NCBI GenBank assembly: GCA_037576195.1
Contig: CM075101.1
Span: 48,236,001-48,300,000, forward strand
Length of the DNA: 64,000 nt
Direction of reading: 5' to 3'
Source of the DNA: Phytoseiulus persimilis
Lineage: Eukaryota > Arthropoda > Arachnida > Mesostigmata > Phytoseiidae
This document shows, piece after piece, positions 33,914 through 44,838 of the stretch. The position numbers were made by a program, and so were the translations under genes. Under the pieces are notes generated by a model. The model searched no databases. It worked only from the letters and a program-made list of their open reading frames with translations, and was not told where the DNA came from. The stretch's first letter is position 1. Each line of letters opens with the position of its first letter.

Positions 33914-34670
33914 CAGTGGACTTCGCTTAATCGGTACACATCGGGACCAAACCATCCTGATCCGATTGAGCGGACGATCCGCTCGAGCGGGAATTAGAGG
34001 AAGGGTAACTCTGATACTGGATTTCCGCCCATAATGTATCCATTCTAATTATAAGATCGCGAGTGGCTCTTCAGGCGCTTAGGTTCCCGGGATGCGAAAC
34101 TTGAGGCAACACGATGAAGCTCTCCATGAACATACGAGTCGATGGTATATCTGACAGCGATTGGGCTTCCAGTGCTTGACGCAGAATTCATTGATTGGAA
34201 TCTGTCTTTTCTCCGTCCTCGAGACTCTACAAACGAGGTCGTCTCAAACTGAAGACTTTCGTGGACTTCTCTCCTCGAAATCTTCCATGAAAAACCGTTG
34301 AAGTAGTTCTATACTTCGCTCAGCTAAATGCACAGCTACAGGCTTTCCCGCCTTTCGGCGCTCCTCTCCGTTTTCTGAACTAGAGTCATACAGCCTGATT
34401 CGCCGCGATTTCCTGGACGATCCCATCTTCGTGAGGCTCAACCGAAGGGGGGCACTGGATGTGATCTTTTCGGCTATGCGTTCTCAATGGCGAGAACTTT
34501 TCATCCTTTCATTTTGAGAAACTTCCGCTCATGACGGAAGGATCCGAATAAGCGGAGCCTTGTACCGATTACCGGAGCGTGACCTACGGAGAGAATCGGG
34601 GTTTCCGACTTCTGATCCGAATAAGCGGCTGATCCGATTATTTGGTGTTCCCATCAAGCGGAGTCCTTTG
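33914..34670. mobile_element. pogo/Tigger-like MITE with TA target-site duplication
   Basis: The left end CAGTGGACTTCGCTTAATCGG and the reverse complement of the right end CAAAGGACTCCGCTTGATGGG form terminal inverted repeats, each flanked by TA (33912-33913 and 34671-34672). Subterminal motifs GATCCGATTGAGCGG (left) and GATCCGAATAAGCGG (twice on the right, near 34543 and 34615) repeat. Ends of this type and TA duplications are typical of the pogo/Tigger group. The 757-bp interior holds only a 65-codon frame with no DDE motif, so it is non-autonomous. Confidence 0.8.
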
Positions 34671-34672
34671 TA

Positions 34673-36957
34673 TTAGGAAAGTGCTCCGTTCGAGGGCGCA
34701 AAGATAGCGGCTGCCCTTTGATTTGTGATACAAAACGCACGTTCCATCTGGGAGCGCTGCTCCAAATATTCAATATCGGCTATGATGATGTTTTCCCAGC
34801 CTCGATTCAGCCCACGGCCCACGACGCGGTGGACCTTCATGCTGAACAGAGGTACGATGTTAGACATAAATAGGCAGTCCAGCTTATAAGCTATCACCGA
34901 CCCATCCGAAAATTTGATTCGAGAAGACGCGAAGAGTGCTTGACACGTTCGTTCCCCAATACGGGCATGAGAGATTACCCATGAGCTACGGGGATACGAA
35001 TCTCAACCATGATGTGCACCGCCCCGATACTATGCTAGCGAGAATCGATGGCCACTCCTCAAGGTCCTATGACCAACTGTGAATAATTTCGGACACAAAC
35101 AATGTCGATATATGCCGGAGTGACACTCAGCCGCGCTTGCGTGTCCTCTCTCTCCTGCCATTCGGTACTGTCGATTCTCATGATTCTGCTTCCCGTGTCT
35201 TCCCGCGCAGCCTAAACTCCTGTGGGCTCCTCCGGGAACTAGCATATCTCTGAAGCGAATTCTTCGATCGCCGTTCTCATCAGGCCTCCGTGATCTCCCG
35301 TCGTCCCCACTTGTAGACGCCGTGTCCCAGTTACCCGAATCCCATTTACCCGAATCCATATTACTCTCCCTCACCGCCAAATCCTCACGCTGTAGAGTCT
35401 AGAGTCACGACAGACCCCTGGGAGAAGCGGTTGACGATTCTTAACAACTACCTTAACGAAAGAGTATCAAGATAAGAATATTGAAAACGATACCTTACAG
35501 TGAAGGACGACTTCCGGAGACCCAGTAGAAATATTGAAAACTTCCACCGGGTTAGGAGACTGGAACCCTTTGGTAACGTCATTCTCGAGGGAAAGGTAGT
35601 ATTGTTTGAGTTGAGCTTCCGAACTTGCATCGGCGCGCAAATCGCCTCACGCAAGGAACTTCAACGTATGAAGATTTAGCGGTGAGAGAGAGTGCTTCGA
35701 ATTCGGGTAACCGGTACCCGACCCTTGGAGAACGCGTCTGCAGTCCCCGCATGATGACCGCTCCATTTTTCATTTGTTCATTTGCATCGACCGCGAACAA
35801 TCGGCTCGAGTCTCGGCGCCTCGTGCTTGCGGGTCTCTATTTTGTAGTTCCCCTCGAAGCTAGCTCGCAATCAGGCCTCCTGATGAACCAGGTGGATCTC
35901 TTGCGTCGCACCTGCCGCGCTGTCCGGAACCAACCACCGGCTGTCTTCGTCAGCCTCGAGAATATGTTCTTGGTGATCCCTCGTACGAATCAGGTCCCTG
36001 TTGCCGACTCGTGTATCCTTCTTCTGCACTACAGTCCCCCCTGTCAGCACAGTTAATATGTGTCCTCACCTCCGGCGAATAATTCGACCCTACCCCGCGC
36101 CGAACCTGATTTCGCCGGCCCGCTGGTAGGGGACGTTCTCTCCTGATTTCCCGCTCGATGTACGTACTCCGGTTGATATTCCTCGCCAAGTCTGCAGTCG
36201 TTTCACACAACCTCCCCCGCGTTCCACGAGAATATATGTTCCGGCTTAGCCCCTTGAGAATCGGATCTTTCCTTTCTTTTGGAGCCGACCCTAAGGTTTC
36301 CGCGGGAAGGTCCCGTATTCCGGACCTGCTCCTCTACTGCCTTTTTTTCTTCTCCCACAGCTCGAATACGACGGGCGGCGATTGAAGGCGTACGGACGTA
36401 CGCCTTCATTGAAGTTTCCACTGATCCCTCCAGATGTACCGCCTCAGTTCCGTGTTCACTTTGCCAGAGCCGAGCGAAGTCGACAACTTCAGAGCACTTC
36501 ACTCGACATGCTAGTTCCGTGTATCATCGAATCGGCGGCTGCCTGAGCTGTGAGGCTCTGAACCTCATGGAGGAAGTCGAGCGAAGGACTGGCTGCAGAA
36601 GAGAGAGCTCGACGGGAATTCGACAACGAATTCCCATTGAGGTTCAATGACGCGATGCATGACTTTCATATTCCATAGTATATAATACTTCGATTGCGGA
36701 ATCAACAGAATCTGATGTCATCAGAGAATCCATAATGAACACCACCGATCTTCCATCGATCAGTATCGAGGAAATGTCGACCCTGATCGCATCGACGCCA
36801 AGCGCTTTCATCAACAGATGGGTTTGGATTCCCTGCAATCTGCCTAAGATACTCGTCAGTTCCCGTCAGCGCGCTCTTCTTTGCGGATCTTCCTCGGGAC
36901 ACCAACGAATGCACGAGTACTTTTTACGATCCGTGACTTCCATCCTTCCCTCGAGAA
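34673..36957. other. Gene-poor stretch with no recognised coding region
   Basis: Frames such as 35030-35380 minus, 35625-36056 plus and 36279-36650 plus are open but overlap opposite frames and lack known motifs. The right part is the upstream region of the secreted-type protein gene. Confidence 0.4.
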
Positions 36958-37479
36958 ATGGTGACGTCGCTCCACCTGACTACTTTTTTGCTGATTTGCG
37001 CTTCCTCCGGCGCTCAATGCAAAGTAGTGGAGAAGATTCAGGAAACGATTCAGAGGATTTTATCTATTTTCGGCGACCAGAACGCGCCCGTTCTAATCAA
37101 TATGAACTGCATTTTAGAGGGAGATTTCTTGAAAACATTCGTGGCTTCACAATTGTCGGTGGATGTCAGCGAACATGATTCTCCTTGTTTGGAGTCGACC
37201 ACGTCATACTCCAAGGTCTTCTCGACGAGTCAATACGACGATCGCTTCCACTTGGCTCTCTATTGCGATATCGATGGATCCCGCTGGTTTCATAAAGCTT
37301 CAAACGCCAAGCCTCCATCCCATAGCTTCGCTCATTTGAGGATCACAAATAACAGCGAGCGCATTTCTCCCCTCATCCAAACAGTGTCCGCTCAAACAGA
37401 AATAATCGCTCTTTTTTTATGTGCGTACAGGAGAACTTTCACTGCGGGTCACCAAGTGTGCGATCGAGAAGTGGTATGA
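36958..37479 (+). CDS. Small secreted-type protein of unknown function, possible receptor ectodomain
   Basis: The 173-residue product begins with a clear signal peptide (MVTSLHLTTFLLICASSGAQ) followed by an amphipathic helix and a region with NMNCILEGDFLKTFVAS and LALYCDIDGSRWF. The mix of hydrophobic strands and short helices recalls the N-terminal ectodomain of ionotropic chemoreceptors, but I cannot confirm that, and no membrane segment follows. From about residue 115 the sequence becomes less protein-like, so a splice site or decay there is possible. AATAAA at 37579-37584 lies 100 bp after the stop, which supports a real transcript. If it is an ionotropic-receptor fragment, the rest of the gene is missing. 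Confidence 0.45.
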   Translation: MVTSLHLTTFLLICASSGAQCKVVEKIQETIQRILSIFGDQNAPVLINMNCILEGDFLKTFVASQLSVDVSEHDSPCLESTTSYSKVFSTSQYDDRFHLALYCDIDGSRWFHKASNAKPPSHSFAHLRITNNSERISPLIQTVSAQTEIIALFLCAYRRTFTAGHQVCDREVV

Positions 37480-37578
37480 TCCTTCCCTTCAACTCAAACT
37501 CCATTCCGGGGGAAGCCAGAACGCTCCGAGCTGGAAGATTTGAAGTTCGGAAGATCCTTGATGCGCAATTTATGAATC

Positions 37579-37584
37579 AATAAA
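37579..37584 (+). promoter_or_regulatory. AATAAA polyadenylation signal
   Basis: It lies 100 bp beyond the stop of the 173-residue secreted-type protein. Confidence 0.5.
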
Positions 37585-38522
37585 ATTTCTGTCGAACATC
37601 GTGAAACCAAAATCGAGTTGAATCATACTGAGCATCGGAATACCCCGATGTTTGTCAAAGTTTCCAATTCAGACGTCGATGAAGCCAGAGGGGATTATGG
37701 TCGTGTGTCGCATCGAATTCCATATCTCCGCTCGTTCCGTGCTGTGGCCGTCGTGCCCTCCACCAGAAGAATTCAGATTTCGGGTCAAATCTCACCTAAA
37801 GACCGTCCTTCAGATTTTGGGTTTGGGTTAGGCCCAATTATTTGGGGGCGGTAGAAAGGTGCGGGTCGCTTCCCCGAGTACGGATATACTCTTAGAAACT
37901 CGACACGAGCATCCTGGGCCGAGATATGGCGTTTTTCAGTTCAGACAGGGAACACTCCCAAGTAAGCCCGCCTCGCGGAGCAAGCTGTAAATGATCCACA
38001 GGCCGCGCTAATAAACCGTTAGCGTTCGAAGAAAAAAGCTGCTAAGCGGAGTCGACAGCGCTTCAGTTCAGTACGCCTGGGAAAATCGATCCTGGATGCT
38101 GATCTGTATGCAGTCGGACTCAGCACTAAAGATTGAAGAGCCTATTCATCAACTTTGGTGTTGAGCGCCTCGATCCGTTTCGGCGGCGCTTCTAGCAGTC
38201 GAGTCGACGATTCCTCCCCGTTGCCTCGGGAAAGCACCATGAACGGCCTTCGGCCGACTACGCTGGCTGGCCCGTACCCTGCTCCGGGAGTCTACTGCCG
38301 ACAGACAGACATTGCCTTCCATGTAGTGTCATGAGACCTTGAGAAATGGCCACCGACTCGCCAGCATACCACAAGGGTGGTGCGCCTCATGGTTGAGATC
38401 CGTATCCCGGTCACACGTGTGAGCCAACACGATCCGGCAGTATCTGACATGGAGGTTCGTTCCTGCCTCTTCATTCGGTCAGCACCATTCTAGAACTGTC
38501 CCCTTATTGGGCTAATCAGCGC
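37585..38522. other. No feature seen
   Basis: No open frame with recognisable content and no repeat. Confidence 0.4.
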
Positions 38523-38745
38523 ATAATGTCTCTCAAAAGTATGGTCAGATCGACCCGAGAATCACCAACCTAGACTGCGAGAAGTGTGGAGAGATCCACT
38601 CCGGAGCCACCTCCAAAGACTTCCAAGAACATGAACGGAGCGACCCGGAATTACCCACCTGGACTCCATAAAGTATGATCAGATCGACCTCGGAATCACA
38701 TCCCTAGGCTCCGGAAAATCAGGTGAGATCGATCCCGGAATCATG
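38523..38745 (+). repeat. 45-bp minisatellite family, about five degenerate units
   Basis: Starts AAGTATGGTCAGATCGACCC and repeats with cores GATCGACCTCGGAATCAC and GATCGATCCCGGAATCAT at roughly 45-bp spacing; middle units are the most diverged. Confidence 0.8.
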
Positions 38746-39879
38746 AGGGGTGGGTAGCCTGTGTCCGTCCTTGTGAACCGCCCTACATCATGCCGCTGGT
38801 TTCACGTCGATCTGATCAATTCCCGAGGAGTTCATTAAGGGAAAACAAACAAACAATCAGACCCTGGATTTTATAGATATGGAAATCATCAAGGCACAAA
38901 GGGAGCGGAGAGCGAAACGCTTCTGCAAATGAATCAAGCTCCTGGTCGTCATAGACCCGCTTGAGGATCCTAAACAGGTGCTTCATAGCATTTCCGACGG
39001 GCCAAGGGGTTCAGCTTCCTGCTACTAGACCTACCTTGACAAAACTGCTGTGCCGAAGTCCCTCTCCATCGTTCCAAGACCTGAGACTCAATCAATATAC
39101 GTATGTATACCACAAGAGTGTTGTGGCCGTCTGCGGCCAGAGCTGGAGGACAAACTGCGATTCGCAGTTTGAAAAGCGAGAGAAAGTTCATGACAGATTG
39201 GCCACTGTGGAATTGAACTGGACTTATGCGAGATCCATATAAGTAGCAGTGGATTCGGAGTTTCCCGATCGAGATAGTGAAGCGAGTCATGCGAACTCGG
39301 CAATGACACGGACTGAGTGGTGGGCTCATTCGAGGCGCGAGAAGCCCAGAGTACGATCAAGTTCAAATGTGAACATATGAAACGAATTGAAGTCACGTAA
39401 AGAACGTCGGCCGAGAACTCCAGTGAGCAAGGCTAAGGCTGTGAGTGTTTACACGAAACCATGGGCGGCATCGCTGGGATGAGATGGATGCCCGCTTTGG
39501 CAATCTTAAAGAAACAGAACCCGTTTCCGGTTTCTCAATTCTCCCCAGTCCATCCGATGATTTGGCCGCGCAATTGAACATCCGCTCGGCAGCCATACCG
39601 GGTGGTCTGAATTTGCAAATGCAGCTCCTGAATATGCCGGCGAACGAGGATTCATGCTATACGAGTGGGGGTGATGGATTCAGGGTTTCAAGCACGGAAG
39701 AGGCGCCGCTTCGGAAAGTCGCCGACGACCTGGTGGACTGGTTATAGATGTTTATTGGTCAGGCGAATATGATCCGGAAATGGTCGTGGCCCGTCGAACC
39801 AGCCTCTGTTTTCGGCTGAACCTCTCAGCCAGCCCTCAGGAGTGTCCCGGATTCACCTTTCGGTATTGCTTCAGTAACA
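38746..39879. other. No recognised coding region
   Basis: Frames 38970-39396 minus and 39445-39747 plus are open but unrecognised. The right part may belong to the SINE-like copy. Confidence 0.35.
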
Positions 39880-40076
39880 CTCCCTATCGCCTCGCAAATC
39901 CCATTGCGGGCGGTGGGCTTGGGTCTTAAGATGGTTCAGATTTAATTCTGATATAAATTAAATCCTCTTTTTACCACATAAGAAATTTGTTGTCCCGGCC
40001 GGGGATCGAACCCGCGATTGCTAGCTTAGCGTGGCACCCAAGGCGTTGGTTTATGCCACACGGCCAACGAGCCGTC
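39880..40076 (-). repeat. tRNA-derived SINE-like element
   Basis: The head (40076 down to about 39990) has an A-box-like TGGCCGTGTGGC and a perfect B box GGTTCGATCCC, 50 bp apart as in tRNA genes, with a GTGGCA/TGCCAC hairpin between. The acceptor ends pair only partly and the spacing departs from a working tRNA, so it is not a tRNA gene. An unrelated AT-richer tail follows to about 39880. Head plus tail is the usual layout of arthropod SINEs. Confidence 0.6.
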
Positions 40077-42270
40077 GAACCAGCGGACGGGCACAACTCT
40101 GTTTGGAAGAGATGTACGTTTGGAGTATTCTGTCTGTATGCTTTCACGTTTGAGCGTTCATGAAATATAATGGCCAACAAAATGAGTCAGCATTCCCGCA
40201 GAGGTCTGTACTCACTGCTCTCGAAGGCAGTGCTCCTCATGCAATGGGTATGGAAGGGAAAGTGCGATTGTGTTTCCAGGATGGCGTCACGGGACACTCC
40301 AGCGTAAACGGTACGTTGAGAACGATATTTTTTCCTGGATCCAGACTTCTTCCTGGACTGTGTCTCGAGCATCTCGTGCTCTATTTGAAGGATCATGAAC
40401 ATCGATTCCTGAATGAGCTGAAACTGAGTGAACTGGCAACTCGCAGATTGTTCCGAACCTGGGTTTTGATACCCACGATTACAAAGAGCCGTGTTACACA
40501 AAGATGCGACGATCTGCGCGACACACATGAAGTGTATGGGTGATTTCCCCCCGAAGCTATAGAACTTTGTTCCATCGAACTCCAGCGTGCGGTGACTCGC
40601 CAAGAATGGAAGGAATCGTCTACAGCCCTAGCCTCAATCTCAATATCCGTCATTATAATCACATCAAGCTGTTGTTCATCAAACAGTGATATGATCGTAG
40701 TGACAGAAGTGGTCGTAAAACGCTCTCCGAATTCGTTGACATCCGTACTCCCAACAACAGCAGCGATCAGGTAAATGCGTCAGCAGAACTCCCGGAACTG
40801 ATGAAGGACGCTGCAACCTGAATGGGGGGAAGTTTTCCGAGAACGGTCAGCTTCAGCGAAGTGGGTTGAAAACATTCAATTTGAAGTTGGTCATTCTTGA
40901 GGCATTCAAACTCACCGCGGAAGAACTGTGAAAGTTGCATCAGAAAGCTGGACCCAACAGATTTCATCCAAATTCCCGACCAAAAGCCAGAAAAGCCGAG
41001 ACACTTTTCCAGCTCAGGAGGCTTGACTGAGAGGAATCAGTGCTGACGTCAACTTCGGTGCGGGTGCAACTCCCTACGAATTCAAAAATGTGGGAGATCA
41101 TTGGAAGTGAATCTGAGAATATGGAACGCCGACGGAGAACTCCCGCCGATAAGGTTTCCGTTCAGATCACTTCAAAGCCATTCCGAGTTTCGCTTCCCGC
41201 TTTCCTAGGAGAGTTGATCGCCCTGAGATCAGCTGTGTCCGTTTCGCTGAGAATATCGGCTGCGCGAACTTTGCCAGGAAACGCTTGGACGGTTCGGCTC
41301 ATATTCCGGTAGAGGATACCTTGACTACTGCTTTCCAACTCACTGAGAATCACACCGTTTAGTTCACAGCTGTGCTATTTGATGGCCCCTCGGAAATGAA
41401 CCGCAACACACTTCACGCGATAGCTTAGAATCCAACTCGTCACACCATTCACCGAATTCAGTCGGATCTCGTCTCAGAAGGCAGCGTTGTTCCTCACTGC
41501 ACAGTTGAACGAACAGTCTCACATCATCAGCATGAACTCCGCGTCCTGCGCCTTTCGCGGTCACATCGCAGGTACAAAAGAAACATTCGTGCTCACCTAG
41601 AAGCTCTCCGTCATTGTCGGAAGACGATTCTTGAACAGAAATCCAGAATCCGGCTCAGTTCGCAAAGCTATCGGGGAGGCCAAAATCACGCTGTTCTCCA
41701 ATCACCAACAATGCCGGCCGCAAGGTAATCGCCTGATCGTGCTTCACGCTATCTCGTGATGATTCTGGATGGAGACGGTGAAGTTTCCGAGTTTTGCCAT
41801 TATCCTTGCGTACTTTCATCTCGACGAATCCGCAGATCTACTAACCATGGATGGTGAGGACAGAATTGGCAGGGTGTGGAATGAGAATTAAAGGGAGGCA
41901 GTCTACCGTGGAATCCCCGAGACCAAATCTCGCTCCTACAAGTGTCGCGAGTTCCGGCCAAGAAGCATCGGTCTTGGCGCTCAAACATGTCCTACAGAAA
42001 TGGTGCTCGGAGGCCAGCGCCAAGCATGGTGTCCGCCGAAATTTCGTCGACGATGGTCTCGCCCGAAATCCGCCCGTTCCGAATTCACAGTCGCAGGCCG
42101 CAGCCTGGCGTGTCTGAGCGGAAATCCTGCTTTGCTCCTTCCCCAGACGACATAAAGAACTTGCGACGCCCACAGGTGCGTTCTCCGTTACCCGACAATA
42201 GACGCATTCGTGTGCTGATGAGGTGAGGACCACGATTCTCGTTCGTTGTTCGGCGCTCCTTACCTGCAAC
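40077..42270. other. Gene-poor stretch with no recognised coding region
   Basis: Frames at 40160-40603 (both strands), 41040-41353 and 41841-42293 are open but show no known domain. The right edge is the upstream region of the second P450. Confidence 0.4.
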
Positions 42271-43827
42271 ATGCACGTCCCAACCTTGGTCATCGTGTTG
42301 GCTGTGGTGGACTACCTCTACTTCAAACTCAGATACCTCACCAGTAAAGGACCGCCAGTTTGGTGTGGCTTCCCTTTCGTCGGTATTCTACCTGTTATGA
42401 TACTGCCGCGGCGCTTCTACATCCCCATTTACAAATGGTATTTGAGAACAGCCCCCGACGTTGTTATCACCCGACACTTCTACCCCATAGTTTTGGTCAA
42501 AGGCGAGTACGTTGGAGAAGTGCAAAAAAACGATGCCTGTAATCATCGAACATCCTATCCTCCGTTCGAAACCCTGGCAGAGCTCACTACTGGAGAGCGC
42601 GGCTGGTCCCTCTTCGATGGTGGCTCGCAGGAAGCTGACTGGAAAGCCAGCCGGAAAGTGAATGTGATGGCTCTGCACGTATTGCCGAAGAAACAGAAGT
42701 TCAAGAGGATTTCGGAAGTTGCCGAAACTTTTCTGCACACAATTGAACAGCGGAGCGGAAAACTGTGGGACTACGAGGACGACTTGACTTTCTCCAAATT
42801 CCAAGAATCTGCGAACTTGAACTTGGGAGCAACGTTCGACGACGATAACATCCTCGACTTCGTTCACACGTTGAAAGGCGTAATGACTGTAGCCGTTGGA
42901 CTCTTCCTCTTCAGCGTTCTGGTACCCCTGAAAACAATTTTCTCTCTCGAAAGATGGCTGCCATACTCCAAAAGACCATCAGTTTTCGGTCGGGTCTACA
43001 AACAGCTTCTGTGGCGACTCCAAGACCGGAAGAGGGTTCCGAAAGGGTCAGAGGCCAGAGATTACGTTGAGGCCCTCCTCCGTAACCACAGCCCTGAAGG
43101 AACACATCGGCACCTGCGTGAACATGCGATGTTTCTAGTCATTGCTTCGACGTTGACCACTCTCCATAGTACTACAGCGGTTCTTTCGTACCTCGCCTTG
43201 CTCCCCGAATATCAAAAGAGAGTTCGGGAGGAATTCCAGGAAGTTGTCGGCTCCGAAAAACTGGATGCGGATCACCTCGACAAGATGCATTTCTTACGAG
43301 CTGTTGTGAACGAAGCTTTGCGGATTTCACCACCGATAACGCTCATAGAACGCTTCACCAGAACCGCCACGCGGATCAAAGACTTCGAAATTCCAGCAAA
43401 CCTCTCGTTCGTTTTGATGATCCAATCTGAACTAATCGATCCAAAGACGTACCCTGAGCCCGAAAAGTTCGATCCGTACAGGTTTTTGGACGAAAACTTG
43501 AAAATCAAAGACCCGATTGCGGCACCTTTTTCGAGAGGTAGGAGGAACTGTCCGGGTCAAGACATAGCCCTCATGAGCACTGCATTGTATATTGCCAAGA
43601 TCATCCAGCATTTTGAGATTTTCCCGGAGCACAAAGATGTAAAAGTTCCAGAATATGATGGCGGCTTGTTCCCTAACCTCCCGAAAATCCCCCTGCGTTT
43701 CCTACGTCGTGCACATTCGCCCGTCATTGAACGTACCGTACTGAGAGGTGGCTTGACCGACATCATTCAAGAAGTTCTACGAGATGACAGGAAAGCAGAC
43801 ATTTGCTCGGGGCGCTCCAATAAATGA
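42271..43827 (+). CDS. Cytochrome P450, microsomal, single exon, atypical helix I
   Basis: The 518-residue protein begins with an anchor (MHVPTLVIVLAVVDYLYF) and hinge (KGPPVWCGFPFVGILP). It carries WKASR in helix C, ExxR in NEALRISPP, PEKFDPYRF in the meander and FSRGRRNCPG around the heme cysteine. Helix I reads VIASTLTTLHSTT where P450s have [AG]Gx[DE]T[TS]; the acidic residue used for proton delivery is absent. An upstream in-frame ATG at 42223 would add 16 residues before the anchor, so 42271 is preferred. It is a clear paralogue of the gene at 26875-28425 and closer still to the pseudogene at 45984-46320. AATAAA (43819-43824) ends one base before the TGA stop. Function is probably ER oxidation chemistry, but the altered helix I could mean a peroxide-type or isomerase-type reaction or loss of activity. 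Confidence 0.93.
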   Translation: MHVPTLVIVLAVVDYLYFKLRYLTSKGPPVWCGFPFVGILPVMILPRRFYIPIYKWYLRTAPDVVITRHFYPIVLVKGEYVGEVQKNDACNHRTSYPPFETLAELTTGERGWSLFDGGSQEADWKASRKVNVMALHVLPKKQKFKRISEVAETFLHTIEQRSGKLWDYEDDLTFSKFQESANLNLGATFDDDNILDFVHTLKGVMTVAVGLFLFSVLVPLKTIFSLERWLPYSKRPSVFGRVYKQLLWRLQDRKRVPKGSEARDYVEALLRNHSPEGTHRHLREHAMFLVIASTLTTLHSTTAVLSYLALLPEYQKRVREEFQEVVGSEKLDADHLDKMHFLRAVVNEALRISPPITLIERFTRTATRIKDFEIPANLSFVLMIQSELIDPKTYPEPEKFDPYRFLDENLKIKDPIAAPFSRGRRNCPGQDIALMSTALYIAKIIQHFEIFPEHKDVKVPEYDGGLFPNLPKIPLRFLRRAHSPVIERTVLRGGLTDIIQEVLRDDRKADICSGRSNK

Positions 43828-44541
43828 ACCACGGCTCAAGATACATATCGTTTTTCTTGCGCTCACGAAAAAGGTGCATAACCTCCGCAGGAATCAGCAA
43901 CAGATTTGTAGATATAGTGGATGATGGAGGGTGGGGATAACTATTCAACGTCTAAAAATGCGGGCCTTTCCAGTGACTAGAGCGAGCCCCTGTTTCGGTC
44001 CATACTCTCTTTAGTTCATCCCACGTTGAGCTTGCATGTCGAACCATTTGAGTTTCTTTGCCTGCATCAAATGAGAGATCACCCCAACCATTTTCTCGGA
44101 CTTTCTTAATGATTAGAGCCCTTGAGTTAGGCTCGTTAGGAATAAATCGTCGTCGATTGAGAACTGACTCATGCCCAAGAAGTGAGGTGCGGAAATGGCT
44201 CTCCTTCGACGTGTTAACGTCTTCTACTGGTCGCTTGCCTAAGAATCTGCCAGATATTCCTTCCGGGAAGATCCCCTGACAATGCGGCTCTCTCTCTCTA
44301 GAGGTATACTTCACCGTGGGTCTCCAGTCAGTATTGGTTTCGCACTACGTCACACAAGACGAATTCCGGCATCGCGTCGTGCAGCTTATCGGAAACCTCG
44401 GAAATCTGTCTTGATGTTCATTCTGTTTTTCAAACAAGCGCGATACCTATGACCTAATACGTGCGTCATCGAAAGACGATGATACGCGTGGAACGTGGTT
44501 CAAACCTCGGTCAGATCATCCGACACGTGGAAGTATTAATA

Positions 44542-44605
44542 ATAACGTAAGTAAGTAAGTAAGCAAGAAGTAAGTAAGTAATAAGTATTAGTAATAGAAC
44601 TCTTG
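44542..44605. repeat. TAAG microsatellite
   Basis: Imperfect run of GTAAGTAAGTAAG-type units interrupted by CAAG and AATAAG. Confidence 0.85.
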
Positions 44606-44769
44606 TGGCCGGGAAGTAGTGGAAACACGGAAACGGAGCGCTCCTTGAGAAGGAGTGTGGTTCCTGACGCTTTCTTCGAGCTCGACAATCCGATTGGGCA
44701 CATCCAGTGGAAATCAATGACCGCATTTTACTGCGAACATCACTGAATACTCTGTAGCTTTTCGGGAGA

Positions 44770-44838
44770 TCGATACATAGTCCGGAGTTCAAAGCAATCC
44801 CAAGACGAGCCACTCCAGTCATAACAATCATTTTGAAG
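44770..44838. repeat. Diverged copy of the 29.4-kb inverted-repeat unit
   Basis: Blocks TAGTCCGGAG, CGAGCCACTCC and TAACAATCAT align in order with the left arm near 29370-29430. Similarity is modest. Confidence 0.3.

Noticed and set aside
39990-40076. Functional tRNA gene
   Set aside because: A and B boxes are present, but acceptor and anticodon stems do not pair properly and the length and arms do not fit type I or type II tRNAs.
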